DNA of 64,000 nt from Helicoverpa zea (Eukaryota > Arthropoda > Insecta > Lepidoptera > Noctuidae). The translations under genes were made by a program, and so were the position numbers. Below the pieces are notes generated by a model. The model made no database searches and was not told where the DNA came from. It worked only from the letters and a program-made list of their open reading frames with translations. Shown here one piece after another: positions 1 through 12,323 of the stretch. Positions within the stretch are counted from its first letter, which is position 1. Every line of letters starts with the position of its first letter. Where the stretch lies: contig NC_061474.1 of the NCBI RefSeq assembly GCF_022581195.2, forward strand, positions 930,001 to 994,000. The letters are read 5' to 3'.

Positions 1-94
1 TAGCCGAAACCTCAGAAACTATTAAACGGATTTGAAAATTAATTCACTGTTGGAAAGCAACACTATCTCCGAGTAACATGGACCTCAGGAAACT
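1..94 (+). mobile_element. Helitron-like (Lep1-type) fragment
   Basis: The CAGAAACTATTAAACGGATT and CACTGTTGGAAAGC..CACTATCTCCGAGTAACATGG blocks match other copies in the window (46935-47077, 63656-63806). Truncated by the window edge on the left and before the GCTAGT end on the right. Confidence 0.5.
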
Positions 95-504
95 AGATAC
101 TTAATTACAGCAATACACAAATGTATATGACAAAATGAATTGAAAGAAACAAACAACAAAAAATGAGCACCAAAAAAAGTCATTACCCAGTTTCACTCTT
201 TTCGATTACCCAAACATTTGCCAAAAGGCGCAAAACCAAACATGCGATACCTCTCAATATTCTAAGTAATGGCTTCGGAAATAAACACAACGCGACATCC
301 ATTAATAGTACCTACAGACCGCAAACTTTTGGTCGGCCGACAGTTGGTTTGGGCTTATAAATCAGTATGAATGTGAATGGAAGTACACACGTAACAACGG
401 TCAGGTATTTGTCCGATATCCTGACCCGAGGGTTAGAAAACCAATTTTTTAAACAAAATCTTGAATTCAATCAGTTTTTAGTAGGTCCGATACTGGCTTA
501 CCTT

Positions 505-668
505 ATCTCTCTCCGATTGTGTCGGATTGCTGTCCCATCGGGCTATGAGAGTGAAGGAATAGTGAGTGCACTAGTGTGTGCGCAAATGCTTGTGCACTAT
601 AATATGTCCTGCGTAGTGGGCTGATCTTTTTGTATGAGAACAGCCGCCGTAGGCGATAAATCGGCTAG
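505..668 (+). repeat. Short interspersed repeat, same family as 48285-48480
   Basis: Same blocks in the same order with scattered substitutions. It lies inside the arms of a larger MITE (318-1172) and next to another MITE (681-1115). Confidence 0.75.
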
Positions 669-680
669 GAGGACATCAAA

Positions 681-1115
681 ATGAGGGCTACCGCGTATGA
701 AATCGCCGCTAGAGGCGCTTGTGTAGCGTGAGGTCTTCGAAACGTCAAATGCCACTGTTTGTTTACGCGCGAGGGTTTATATTTCTAATTAAATTAATAT
801 TGTGAATATTTAACAATACTTTAAATTAATCATGGCAAATACAGATCAGAGTTCTTTAAATGTCATTGCTTTGACACTCTTTAACCTTTCGAAAACTTAT
901 GTTCGCATTTCTTTTTCGAGCAAAACGGCACTGCGCAACACTGTGGCATCGCCAATACGTTCACACTATAGTTCTATTGTATTACATATGATCTAATATA
1001 ATCATCTAATGTAGATATAAGTTTTAGCGCTCATAATACGAACTTTGATTGCCATAGTTTTAGACCTCACGCTACAGTTGCGCCATCTGGTGAACCAAAA
1101 AACGGTAGCCCTCAT
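681..1115. mobile_element. 435-bp MITE with ATGAGGGCTACCG termini
   Basis: Both ends read ATGAGGGCTACCG inward. Both then share GGCGC and, about 40 bp in, TGTAGCGTGAGGTCT, so the TIRs are bipartite. The middle is AT-rich and non-coding. It is nested in the 318-1172 element. Confidence 0.75.
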
Positions 1116-2434
1116 TACTATCATACGTTACCGTACTTATCAAACTGTTGGCCGACTTAAAAGTGTGCAGTTTGCGGCTACTCTAAAATGCTCCAGTCCC
1201 ACGTTTCGCTAAAATAATGTTCTCATAAATCTTCAGATAAGCTACATATTCGCACTCCATTTTGTAACGATAATCTATAACACACAACCTATCTGATTAT
1301 GGTAACAATAGGAAATCCTAACTAAGGGTAATTTCAGCCATGGCTGGTATTTATGTTAATGTATTCCAGCCCCCAATTCTGGATTTTGCATCAAGTGTAA
1401 TAATGAATGAAGTATGGGTTAGTATGTAGTGGTTTTAAGTTTTACACATAATTATGTAGATGTTGTAAAAGACTTAATAAGGACGAAATACTGTTGCATA
1501 TTTGCGAGCGACTAATGATAGACTTCAGAGTGGTAAAGTTATTTGATGAGCAGTAACACTCAATGAATTTCTGGATTTCTTTCAGATTAAAAAAAACTTC
1601 ATTCTCTTATGACAGATTCCATCATAGGATTTTAATAATTTTGGTGAAATCCAGCTTTACGCTCATTTTCACGATAAATAAATCTGTACTTATCGGCGCG
1701 ATATTTATTTAATAATTTATTTCTATATTCATTTCACAATATTTAAAAAGTATGTATATCTAAAAAAAAGTATAAAATACTGTCCCATTATTAACCTTTC
1801 TCTCATATTGCCACATAGCGTGGGCATAAGTATTCTATTCAAACGCAAATTCTGACATTTCTGAACAATAAATGCATTAAGTATTATGACGGTTTCAGAA
1901 TTTTCATAAAAGCCCTGTAATAATCGTTAACATTGTTGAAAGTTTAAAACTTCTAACCTTTCAGTTATTTCGACACCAAATGTGTGGGAAGAAGGTATGA
2001 TAATTATAATCTTAATATGATATTCAATTAAATAAAGTTATATGACTATTGTGTAGGTGTTAACTTTAACTTAATAGGTTTATTTTGGGAAATATTCAAT
2101 AGTGGTTTAATTACTTTAATTATTTTTAAGACAGAAATAGACTGCAAAATTTTTCAATAAGTACAAATTGAACTGTCCTTTCGGATTGCCATAATAATTA
2201 TACTCGTGGATCTAGAAATTAAGCCAGTTTTTTCATGAAAACAATGTAACAAACAAACATGATGTTGTTAAAAGCATGACCCTCCTACAGCAGTTGAGTA
2301 AAGGCCGGCTAAGTAAGGGTTACAGCGTAGGAGTTACGAGGAAGTGATTGCATGGTACCCACTGCTGAAATAACCTGACATTTCAGCACCCAAATATAAA
2401 AATAATAATGTAAAAATACGAGATGATACCTTGT

Positions 2435-2545
2435 TCAAGTGACCGTATAATCGACTGTTGTGTATAAGGTTCTGGGTTTGATTCCGGAAAAAAATGCGGG
2501 TTTTTTATGTGAACAATGGCTTCTGCCCGAGTGTGCGTGCTGTGG
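2435..2545 (+). mobile_element. tRNA-derived SINE fragment
   Basis: GGTTCTGGGTTTGATTCCGG resembles a pol III B box, followed by a run and a TGTGAACAATGGCTTCTGCC-like body seen in a lepidopteran SINE. The A box is degraded. Confidence 0.4.
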
Positions 2546-2639
2546 GAACGTCTCCGCGCAACCGGATAAAAATTTTGCCTAAGTCCCTTTCTCAGACTTA
2601 AGACTGTCATCATTGTGACTTGACTAACCGTGAGCCAAA

Positions 2640-2735
2640 CTTTACTTTAATCGGTTCAGCAGTTCTGGCATGAAAGCGCAAAAGACACACAGAAAGGGTT
2701 ACTTTCGCATTCATTATATGTATTAGTAGGTAAGG
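2640..2735 (-). mobile_element. Lep1-like Helitron 5' end fragment
   Basis: Reverse complement reads CTACTAATA...GCGAAAGTAACCC...GCTTTCA then GAACCGATT. This is the start of the complete element at 60901. Confidence 0.5.
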
Positions 2736-4529
2736 ATATGTAACTCCAAAGCACCTAATGATTATTAAAAGCTACCTAGAATAATTAAAATGTAAGACCT
2801 AATTAAGATATTGTGTAAAAAAGATAAATAAATAAAATTTGATTTGATTTGAATTTGAAAAGCTGCAAAAATAATAGAGAAGCGACCAATTAAAGAGTCA
2901 CCTTTGTTCAAAAGTTTGTAGGAACGTAATTATGTAGTGTGTATTCACACTGGTTGGATGCAGAAGAAATTTAATCTAAGCTGCATAAAGCTTCACTTTT
3001 GTGCGCGAATGTACTAAATTGCCCGCGATTTTTTAATATATACGTATGTGGTGTTTTATGCTGTTGATTTCACATTTTTCAAGCTGTATGAATTAAAATA
3101 CTAACATTTAATTAGTATTGGAGTTGCTTATTACAGTATTTAGGTGAAAATGAGGTTTGAAATTGAAATCGAAAAGTACATATCGAATATTTTTTTGTTA
3201 ACTTTATATCTGTCTAGGTTTTACATTATTAGGAGTCTCTGAGCAGTGTGTTTTGAGATGGTTCATGCATGTTAACAGTGCAATGGGTAGATCTAAATTA
3301 CGAAGTCGCGAAAATAGCTAATGGTAAATTTTGTTCGTGAACAAATCAGTGCCAACAATTTTGCTCGAACCTCACCAATTGACACACTGAATATTTTCAA
3401 ACTACCTTAAAGCATACACAATCTAGCCTTCCGAGGATTTGGTACGAACACAAAATATCCAATGCTTTCATAGTATTATTGTGGTAGCCTGCAATTGGCA
3501 TTCTTCCAAACATACGGAACCTTACCAGAAATAGATACAATAAAAAAATATCAGGCATATCTTGGCACCGAAATTTCTGCTTATCTCTCTTTGAGGGTAA
3601 GTCGGGTAGTGGGGAAACGCATACTTAAGATAGAGGAATTGGGGGCATTTTTTAAAGTCGTGTTTTGTTTTTTTTGTGGGTTTAGAGGTATTTTAAGTGA
3701 AATAATTTACGTGATTTAAGAGAAACTGTGTCCCATTATCCTTGAATGCGAACAGACTGACAAAAGATATACGAAGCTTTTTAAACTCTTTTTAAATATC
3801 TATGCTGGATTGCCGAATTTATGTTTTTCAATTAATTACTCTCCTCAGTAATACTTTTTTGTAATGTTAAAGGACTTCTATCGCTCGCTGAAACAAGACA
3901 GTGTGACCTTTACTTAAAAAATAGCTCATCTTTGCAGTCTGGTAATAAGACACATCCTCGTAATTTTTTTCACACTAAGACTTCATCTTCCTATGTCCTT
4001 CTTTGTTTAACACCGAAAAAATTCTCAGAACATCCTCCCAAGTGACCAAAAATTAATTTACCCGATTCGATTCTGAGTAATCGTTGAATCATTACACTTG
4101 ACAGACATTTATAAGATTACTGATGTATAACAACGTGATGAAGTAATCACGCGTGTAATGCTTATCCTTCCAGCGTGGTGCCCTTCCTTGGGCAGGTCTT
4201 GTGACGCCTCTGATTCAGATGTTGCGTAGATCAATGAAGAATATACTAAGGCTGTGTACGAACCAAACTGACTGTCAGCCGCCGAATGCGAGCCTCAGTG
4301 TTAACGTGAAAATAAGATGATTATAATATGTTTTTAGATTTATTGCCTAGTTCAGTGAAGAGGGTGGATTGGCATACTGGATTAGGTACATCAATTTTTA
4401 CAAGGACATATCTAAGATATTGTAGCAAGACTAGATGTTTTCTGCAATTCCACTCGCGAACTACGTACTTTCCGGTGCAGGACATAGAGTTCCCTGTTTC
4501 CTTTCTCAGGCCCGAGACTAAGCATTTGT

Positions 4530-4625
4530 GAATCAAACAGTTTTATCGGTTCTGTAGTTTTAGCGTGAAAGTGATATATAGAGAGACAAGAGTTACTTTT
4601 GCATTTAAAATATTTGTATCTAAGG
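4530..4625 (-). mobile_element. Lep1-like Helitron 5' end fragment
   Basis: Same layout as 2640-2735 on the minus strand (TATCGGTTCTGTAGTTTTAGCGTGAAAG, then GAGTTACTTTTGCATTTAAAATA), more diverged. Confidence 0.4.
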
Positions 4626-6642
4626 ATATTATACGTAAACAACAATAGTCACGATACATTGCTTTTGTGTATAAACAATCAAACATATGTCGTTTTGCAT
4701 TCGTCGTGCATCTGCTACACATATTTACATAGATACAGTTTTGTTTCTATGCAAAATGCAAGAAATCTCCAATTGACAATAGGATTGGCATGTGGTGGAC
4801 GTGATATTTACTTAGTTATCAGTCCTTTGGATATCAACTGTTAGGAAGAGCCAAATCAAGGAAAATGTTTTTGTTCTAAGTTTAATAGCAGACTTTTTAG
4901 TACATGGTTTGACCAGACAGTTTAAGAATACAATATTCAATAAGCTAAACGTCTTAAAGGGATTCGTTACAAAACCATATTTATTGACTATGGTCTTCAA
5001 AACATTATGGTAACTCTATGATTTTGGCCACCATCCAACGAAACCCATATCTACAAACGCAAACACATTGTGTATAAACACACTTACATAGTAAATATAT
5101 ACACACACCCTTAATTTATGAAATATATTTTTTATACTCGACAACAAAAATTTAGGCCCCATATGCTTTGGTAACGCAAAATGAGTTTTACGACAATAGC
5201 AACACGGTTCGTTTCACTTTGACTGTTGAATTAAATGGCCGGCTGATTTTTATCCTAAAGAATGGGGAGTCGGTAATATATTGTCTATTGTTTCAACAGT
5301 TAGCTTTTTATATTTGTTTAGATCTGGTTTTTAGCCTTTTTGGTCCGTTTTTTAGCTTGGAAGTAAATTATAAATACTTCTTTAAAACGCGTAAACTTTT
5401 TATTGGTCTACAGTCTACACTCGAAGGCAGCAAAAACGTATTAATATAACAATGTCTATTTTCTTCTACAAATGTATTATTAGACTTCAGATTATAGGTG
5501 TCTGTAGGAGTACAGACTCGAGTAACAAAAGGTGTAAACAATACAAGATGAATGTATCAAAGAATGTTCGTAGGAGAATTGTCCTAAAAAAAGGACAGAC
5601 AGACCTTGGTAGTGTCCTTCAGGAAGGTCAGGTGCGTTGTTTAGCTCTCCGTATTATCTTCTCTGGACTGTGTAATGGTCGGTTTATCGTCTTTGTTTCT
5701 TTGTGCGTATTGTGTGAATAATCCAGAAAATTGTCGAGATTCTCAACTCTTGGATTACAATTGACAATCTGAGTAGAGGTGAGCTTAGCTTCACACGGGT
5801 ATTAATTACGCCTTTAGAACTTATTTGACTTACATGAATTCCTTTATCTATATGATAGTTTATCAATTAGATTTTCAATCACGTTTTTTTATATACCTAA
5901 TATCAACTGATCTTGATGTCAAAGAAAGATGAAAAGAGAGAACCAATCTAGAGGTACTATCTGATACAAAAAGAGCTCCTGAAGCAACACAGTGGTTTTT
6001 AGTCATTAAGAGTGACATTCCCTTTGACTCCACTTATATACAACTAAAGAGGTAATCTGATGACTACTCCAAAAATAACTATAGAGTACGTACATATGAT
6101 GACTGGTGACCGATACTTGAATACGCGATTCTACTCATGATTACAAAACACTTTCCAAAAGAAACTCTATATGTATCTATATAATTCTTATACCTTCATC
6201 TTATACTTACTGCCTAATACTACCAAAATACGAAGTCCCCCTAATCAGATTGTTGTCGTAACAGTCCCCACAACTCCCAAATCGATATTATATTAATTGC
6301 TACGAGGTTTTTATCTCAGTAGAAGTGAGATCATTAATATCCATCGCGACCGCATTTAATTCGGTACTATTGTGTTGTTTTCGTATATTTTTCCCGTTTT
6401 CGTACTTTTTCGTTCGGCACGGGTATTTGGTGACAGATGGTATAGTCTTAAATGTAGGTTAAGTTAGGTTTTTGGGTTTGTGGTGAAAGGTTTTGCTTGG
6501 TATAGTGGTATTAGTGGAAATCTATACTAATATTTTGTTTGTTTCTTGTAACTTGAGAATGTCATATTCTATTTCATTTAATCCTCCTATTCTGTGAACA
6601 AGTCCTCCTCACACCTTTATTTAAACGACCCCTCCTACTGAA

Positions 6643-6768
6643 GTATCAGAGTCCTGAGTATCAGAATCTTGCTGACTAAAACCCACCATGTTCCTTCTGG
6701 AGCCCATTGTGTACCCGTATCAGTCAGTGCACCAACCGTGGGAGTGTTCGTCAGATGCGCGGTAACTT
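6643..6768 (-). mobile_element. Short retroposon family copy (diverged)
   Basis: Contains GCTGACTAAAACCCACCATGTTCCTTCTGGAGCCC and GGGAGTGTTC blocks. They match the intact copy at 33398-33553 in reverse. Confidence 0.5.
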
Positions 6769-7325
6769 TTTGCACAACCCCGCTGCTTTTCCTACCTAAT
6801 ATCCAATAATGTCTTAAACCTCAACATTTTTACAAAATACATCATTACCATGTATATATGTATGTCTCCACCAGACTACGAGACTATAAAGAGTCTGAAG
6901 CCTTATTGAGACAACTTTAATGGAGTGGTGACACAAAAATTATGTTACTTTTCTTATTTTATACACAAGCATAATAATTGTACTCCTTACCCCTCACGTG
7001 TAATCCATGTTGACACGAACAAACCCGGGCACGGCCACTATAGCATGCACATTGTTTCCGCGCTCTGGACAAGGCTGCCAGCCGAGTATGCACTAACAGC
7101 ATCACACGGTACGTTTGTCCGTCCCCTTTGCACAAGATGACAGTAATTTGTGAGTACTGAGGTAAAGTTAGTTATGTATCGTTGCGTTTTTATGTTGTGG
7201 TTTTATTTGCAGTTTAACTTTTAATAGACACAGTTAATGCCAACATAATAAGAAAACTCATGTTTCTCCTGTCAAAACGCTCAATGGATGATTGACTTTC
7301 AAAATCTTGAAAGCATTTTCTCTAA

Positions 7326-7507
7326 GGGTTTATCTACACGGTGCAAGTAGCTTACGCGTGCTGAGCCACATGCGCAGGTTACATGCATTTTAAAAACGTG
7401 CGGCTCCAGCGACTCGCGCATGTACCAAATCTAAACAACGTGTTCTTGTTACTTGTCACTTGCGCATGTTAACTTGCTCCAGCTACATGCACCGTATAGA
7501 CGCACCC
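7326..7507. mobile_element. 182-bp PIF/Harbinger-like MITE with TAA target duplication
   Basis: Left end GGGTTTATCTACACGGTGCA and the complement of the right end GGGTGCGTCTATACGGTGCA form TIRs of about 28 bp, both flowing into GTAGCT. TAA flanks both sides (7323-7325, 7508-7510). A GGG..CCC element in a TAA duplication suits the PIF/Harbinger pattern; the superfamily call is inference. Confidence 0.65.
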
Positions 7508-8138
7508 TAAAATTCAACACATTAGCAAAATACGCTTGTATGTTATATGATCCGAATCACTATGTTTAATTACTTATTATCTAAGACACTGCTATCTGAG
7601 AGTACAATTTCTAATGCAGTTCAACTTTTGAAGAAAGTCTTAAGCAAGTGTACACTTTACAGGTTAACACTGAAACAGCAAACCAAACGGTAATTTAAAT
7701 AATGAGTAAGCCATTCTTAGCAGCAAAACTTCAGAAGTTAGACAGTTGCCAGTCTGTCCGTCTGTCGAAGTTCTAACAAGACTCACCTACTATTTGACTG
7801 ATCTGTTGGCGATGTGGCTTGAGTTAATTGTTTTAGACCTATTTACTGACTGGAGCCAAACGTCAAGTCTTTGCCAACTGTTTTGTGGACAAAGTTGCTA
7901 ATTTTGTGGAATATTGTCTTGACGAGTTGGTGATTTTTAAATAGGAATAGTTCAATTTAATATTAAGTCTAGTTTAAAGCTTTCCTTGTCTACCTGGATT
8001 TTTAAATAGAAATAGTTTAATGTAATTTCTGACTTTAGTAGAACGCTTTCCTTGAGAATGACTACGATTTACCAGCGAGGTCCAATTTAGGAGATATGTG
8101 CAAAATGCATGTACTACAATAGAAAACCGTAATGGACA

Positions 8139-8244
8139 CACTCAGAGACATTTAATGGTTACTTAAGCCGTTCCTTAGTGCAGAATTTCTATGAGAATCT
8201 GTCACTGAGGAGGGACTTAAGTAATCATTAAATGTCTCTGAGTG
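8139..8244. mobile_element. 106-bp hairpin MITE
   Basis: CACTCAGAGACATTTAATG at the left and its complement at the right form arms of about 42 bp with a few mismatches (through CTTAAG..CCTTAGTG). Only about 22 bases are left for the loop. Nothing coding. A transcript would fold into a long hairpin. Confidence 0.75.
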
Positions 8245-10084
8245 CGGGGATTAGAGTTTTATAATCTTTTTTTAAATCGTAAGCAGAAGCTCCAAAATGG
8301 TCATTAATTCTATAAAAATAGACCTTTCATGAACGCCATTTTCACACCAAATTAAACATATTCCGTGACACTGAAAAAGTAAACTAGAATCTAGGAGCAA
8401 ATTAACAAACTAACTATAAATTCAGTGGGCTTTAAAACAAGCATTAATTTTCGGAACCACTTCTATTATGAACATAAAAGCGTCATATTTCCAAAAGAAA
8501 ATTAGCAAAAAGAAAATTTTATGTTCCCAACTACTTCCCAGTCTTTATAGACCATTAATTTGAATACGTTCCTCAAACTATCGGAGAGTGGTTGGTGTCC
8601 TTAAATGAGAACAGTTTGAGCACGGCCATTTGTATGTAAATATCAAGAAAAAGTGCCTATTACTTAATGAAGGGGGGTCGTAAAAGTTTGTTGACTAATT
8701 TAGGAGGGGACTTGGCTGAGTTTGTTTTGAATGTCATTTGAAACAGAATGGCAAGTCAGAGCGAAAAGTTTGCGTCTTTTCTGTGTTCTGTAGTTTGTTT
8801 GCGTTTAATGAGAGCGGTTATAATTGCAGATGCTACGGTCATGTGTTTGTTTATTTTTGCAGTTTAATTTACATGATTAAAGTGGATTTTTAGTAGAATC
8901 AATAGTAGTTTTAGTACCGATAGACACAGATTAATAGTGCGGCCTTATAAAATATTAATATAAGTTTTCTCTGCTCGCCTTTTTACCGGTTTACGATCTA
9001 CAAAAGAAAGTAAAAAAATCTTAGTTCTAGTTTCGTATACAATAATGTGAAAATCTAGCTTCGATAAATATTATCCAATACAATTTGTCATTTCCAGTTT
9101 CCAATAAACGCTCAAAGCTCATATTTTCAACGTCTCAAACATATATTTCGGTCGAAGAATTCCATACAATTTTGATGGAGGCGTCCCCTTGATATTCCAA
9201 CGGCTTAATTTGTTGAACTGTTAACGAAGTTTCTAAGAGGCTTACATGCTTTGTTTGAGTTTAAAATTGTGTCATAATTGCTCTGTGCTCTAATTTCGCA
9301 GCGATTTGGTACCGGCTGTGTTAGAAATTATTTTCTGAGAGAAAAACTTTTCCAAGAAAACACATATTAGACTGGGGTGAACGTTAACGTATATTTTGCG
9401 TTGGAGGTCGTGGATGTACTTGAATGAGTACATACCATATTTTTTGTAAAAACAAAAAAAAAAAAAAACAGTTCAAAGGTGAAGTGTTCATTGAGTGTAT
9501 TATTTTTAGAGACACAAAGATAAAAACATATATCAATAGTTATCTATTTATAGATCTACCACTTCAACTTATCCCAAAAATAACTTTATTACACTATATA
9601 TTGCTTTTCACCATCTAAACAAGGCTTTCTTTCTTTCCTCAGTGTAGCCATTTCCAGGGTTACAATGTGACGGGAACAAACGACATAATTAGCTTCTTTC
9701 GTCCACAATGGCAGTAATTAGTTCACTCTGACGTAAGATGAGATGGTCACACGTGGGACGAAGGTGTATGGAAGAATTGGGACTAAGGCTTTTGAGGGAA
9801 GTTTATTGCCGTTAGGTAGGGTTTGTTTTTAGCCCTACTTTTTTATGAAAACAATGAATTTTTGTTGTTGTCATAATCCTTTTGCCCTTATCTCAAATAT
9901 ACTTTTCTGTACGATGTCATCTCACAAATACATAACATTCTTTCCAGCGATACCTATAATCTTTCCTCTACCTATTTATCCTAAAAACAACGAGTATTTT
10001 CAAAGCTTAACCCGTTCTATTAACTGACTTGGACGAGACTTATAACAATGAAAGCTGATATGGTATAGGTAGATTTTTCATATT
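8245..10084. other. AT-rich sequence, nothing recognised
   Basis: Contains a poly-A run near 9454 and unremarkable ORFs. No repeat partner was found in the window. Confidence 0.4.
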
Positions 10085-10231
10085 GCAAAAGTAGGTGAGC
10101 CATACTTATACCTATGTGTAAATATCATATCAATAGCATTATCTTTATATACTCGTAGTTTATGTAAAATCGGACAAAGGCAATGTGCATGTATACTTAC
10201 ATACACAAGTGTGGCTCACCCCCTTTTGTGA
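10085..10231. mobile_element. Small MITE with GTGAGCCAYACTT arms
   Basis: GCAAAAGTAGGTGAGCCATA on the left and, in complement, ACAAAAGGGGGTGAGCCACA on the right form 25-bp arms with about five mismatches, enclosing an AT-rich core. Confidence 0.5.
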
Positions 10232-10504
10232 GATAAAACATCTATAGCAACAAGCCTTAACTTCCCCATGTATCTTTAACTGATTGAAGTCGATCCGACT
10301 TCCATCAAACAACCAAACAATCCGCATCTTAAAGATCAAAAAATATCTTCGGAGCGATTCAATTTCCTTTTGTCATACCTTTTCCCTAATAATATTCAAT
10401 AAATCCCGCAAAAAATACATATCTCCGTCATTGCGGTGATATAAAACACATTATAAATATGGTACACAAGCACTCAGACACAATTCAATATATTATAATA
10501 TATA

Positions 10505-10822
10505 CCATGGAGGGAGGAAATATATCGGAGATGCTATAAGAAAGGTAGGTTAGACGCCTTCTTGTAGGTCAAGCAACGTACAGTAGGCGTGATCAGTTAC
10601 TAGAACTAACGAGAAGTTGACGTTCCTTTTCCAATCAAAACCAATCTGACAAAAATTGGTCTTTATTGATTTTATTGTGAATGAAATCCTCGGGTTCTAT
10701 TGAAGGCGTGTAAGGGCGGAGCTAGTAACGTTCCTCGTCCTACCGACATCCGCATTTTGGAGCGCTACTTTCCTAGGAGATTTTGCGTTATGACATCTCC
10801 GCTATTCATTTTGTTCTCCGTG
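10505..10822. mobile_element. 300-bp TIR family, copy 1
   Basis: Begins CCATGGAGGGAGGAAA..CGGAGATGCTATAA and ends TTATGACATCTCCGCTATTC..TTCTCCGTG, the complementary arms of this family. Internal landmarks include GCATTTTGGAGCGCTACTTTC and the GTAACGTTC.TCGTCC block, shared with copies at 26, 30, 59.8 and 62.8 kb. Confidence 0.7.
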
Positions 10823-11030
10823 ATATTTCCGCACTCAGAGTAATGCGTGCTTCTAGATAACACAGTTAACACGGCATTCAATGTACAAATCTACGCGATG
10901 AGAGGGGTTTTCGAATCACTGACGAATAAAATGATATTACTACTTTTTTTCTTGAAGGACTAAATAGGCTTGTCTTGACAATACAATGTTAAGATACTGG
11001 GTTTCTGGTAACTAAGTTAAAAGATCAATC

Positions 11031-11316
11031 ATCATCAACCTTTTTATCGTCCCACTGCTGGGCACAGGCCCTCTCTCACATGGAGAAGGATTGAGCATTA
11101 ATCACCCTTGCTCAATGCGGGTTGCAGATTTCAGTCTTTACGAGTATAGTCCAGGTTTCCTCGAGATGTTTCCTTCACCTTAATTCACCCATTGGTTTCC
11201 AAAACATACTTGGAATGTACATACAAACCTAGGAAAATTTCTCTTACTTGCCTGAACTGGAATCGAACCCCTATACTTGAGAGGTTGATTCTTTACCCAC
11301 TAAACCACCACGACTA
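11031..11316 (-). mobile_element. tRNA-derived SINE, family 2, near full length
   Basis: On the minus strand it starts GTCGTGGTGGTTTAGTGGGT (A-box-like), has GGGTTCGATTCC (B box) and ends with a GATGATGA tail at the left. The body (CCCACTGCTGGGCACAGGCC, CTCAATGCGGGTTG, TATAGTCCAGGTTTCCTCGA) is shared with 36826-37078. Target duplications are not clear. Confidence 0.75.
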
Positions 11317-11699
11317 AAACAATCCCTAATTGCTATTTAAATATAGTTATACCTAAGGTAATCCAAGAAAACGTAACTATATCTAGGTCCAAGTAACCCG
11401 AGCCCTAAATAAGGCCTGATCCCATACGTTGGGCCCAGTCGGATTATACTCGGGCCCTTTTGGACTATCAAAATAGCCGTTTAAGGCAGCAAAGGGAATT
11501 AGAAATTACTTCGACGTAATACAAGTTAGTTTCAGAAGTTTTGCTTGTATGAAAGTTTTCGTCCCGAGTGGGTGTTTTATTTGTGTGTTGAAGTTATATG
11601 AATTTATTGGTCATGGATATTTTTGGGATGGTATGTTGTAATTAGTTTTTCTTGGTAGATGGTCATCGTGTATTTTTATTCGATAGAAAGATGTGATAC

Positions 11700-11755
11700 T
11701 GAGCTCCATTCAGTTAGAATGGAAGGCGACCCAAGTGTAGTTGTGAAAAGGCATA
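11700..11755 (+). mobile_element. SINE family 1, short 3' scrap
   Basis: CATTCAGTTAGAATGGAAGGCGACCC..GTAGTTGTGAAAAGGC is a diverged match to the 3' end of the SINE at 14293-14644. Confidence 0.5.
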
Positions 11756-12022
11756 ATGAAATAAAAAGAGATGGTTATGATTTTATCACACTTGTGGTTA
11801 TATTTTTTTTCTAGTACATAATACTAAAAATCCTACAAACCTTTGATTTATCTTTGTTAACTAACCAAACACGTATTGAGTTTTTTTTGTCTTTCCTTAA
11901 TAGCAAGTTCTGCAAACGTGTCCTCAATAAAGGACATGACCAATGAGGTCGGTGTGTTCTTACACCTCCTTCGGGGTTTTACTGTCACATTTCTTCACGG
12001 AAGGAATTCTGTTCACAAAAGC

Positions 12023-12323
12023 CACGGAGAACAAAATGACGAGCAGAGATGTCATAATGAGAATCCTAAGAGAGTACGCTCCAGAATTCGGGTGTTCGGG
12101 GGACGAGAAACTTTATTGGCTCCGCACCCATACACGTTTGGAACCCGCCCATTTTTCAAAAAACCGAAAAATCAATACCAATCTTTGACTGCTGTCTCAA
12201 CGAACCCGAACGCCTAGTTACTGAACTAACATTTTGGTCATGCCCACCGTATGTTTTTTGAACTAAAAAAAGGCGCCTAACCTACCTTCCTTATGGCTTC
12301 CCCACTATCTTTACTTCCTCAGT
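12023..12323. mobile_element. 300-bp TIR family, copy 2
   Basis: CACGGAGAACAAAATGACGA...GATGTCATAA at the left and CTTATGGCTTCCCCACTATC at the right, with the shared GTTCGGGGGACGAGAAACTTTATTGG..CTCCGC interior. Open frames of 81-113 codons that cross it are accidental. Confidence 0.7.

Larger units (their letters stand above)
318..1172. mobile_element. MITE with GTCGGCCGAYAGTT-type TIRs, carrying insertions
   Basis: CAAACTTTTGGTCGGCCGAC (left) and GTTGGCCGACTTAAAAGTGT (right, complement) form imperfect TIRs of about 29 bp. The same TIR occurs at 25134/25538. The interior holds a short interspersed repeat and a complete second MITE, so the original element was much shorter. Confidence 0.5.
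1173..6642. other. AT-rich unique sequence with scattered TE scraps
   Basis: Apart from the three fragments listed, I see no repeat pair, splice-framed coding segment or RNA gene. ORFs of 60-95 codons here have no recognisable composition and are treated as chance. Confidence 0.5.

Noticed and set aside
6455..6475. TTAGG-like telomeric repeat (TAGGTTAAGTTAGGTT)
   Set aside because: Only one or two irregular units; not a telomeric tract.
11876..12217. 113- and 81-codon ORFs
   Set aside because: They run across a copy of the 300-bp TIR family; other copies of the family do not keep the frame.
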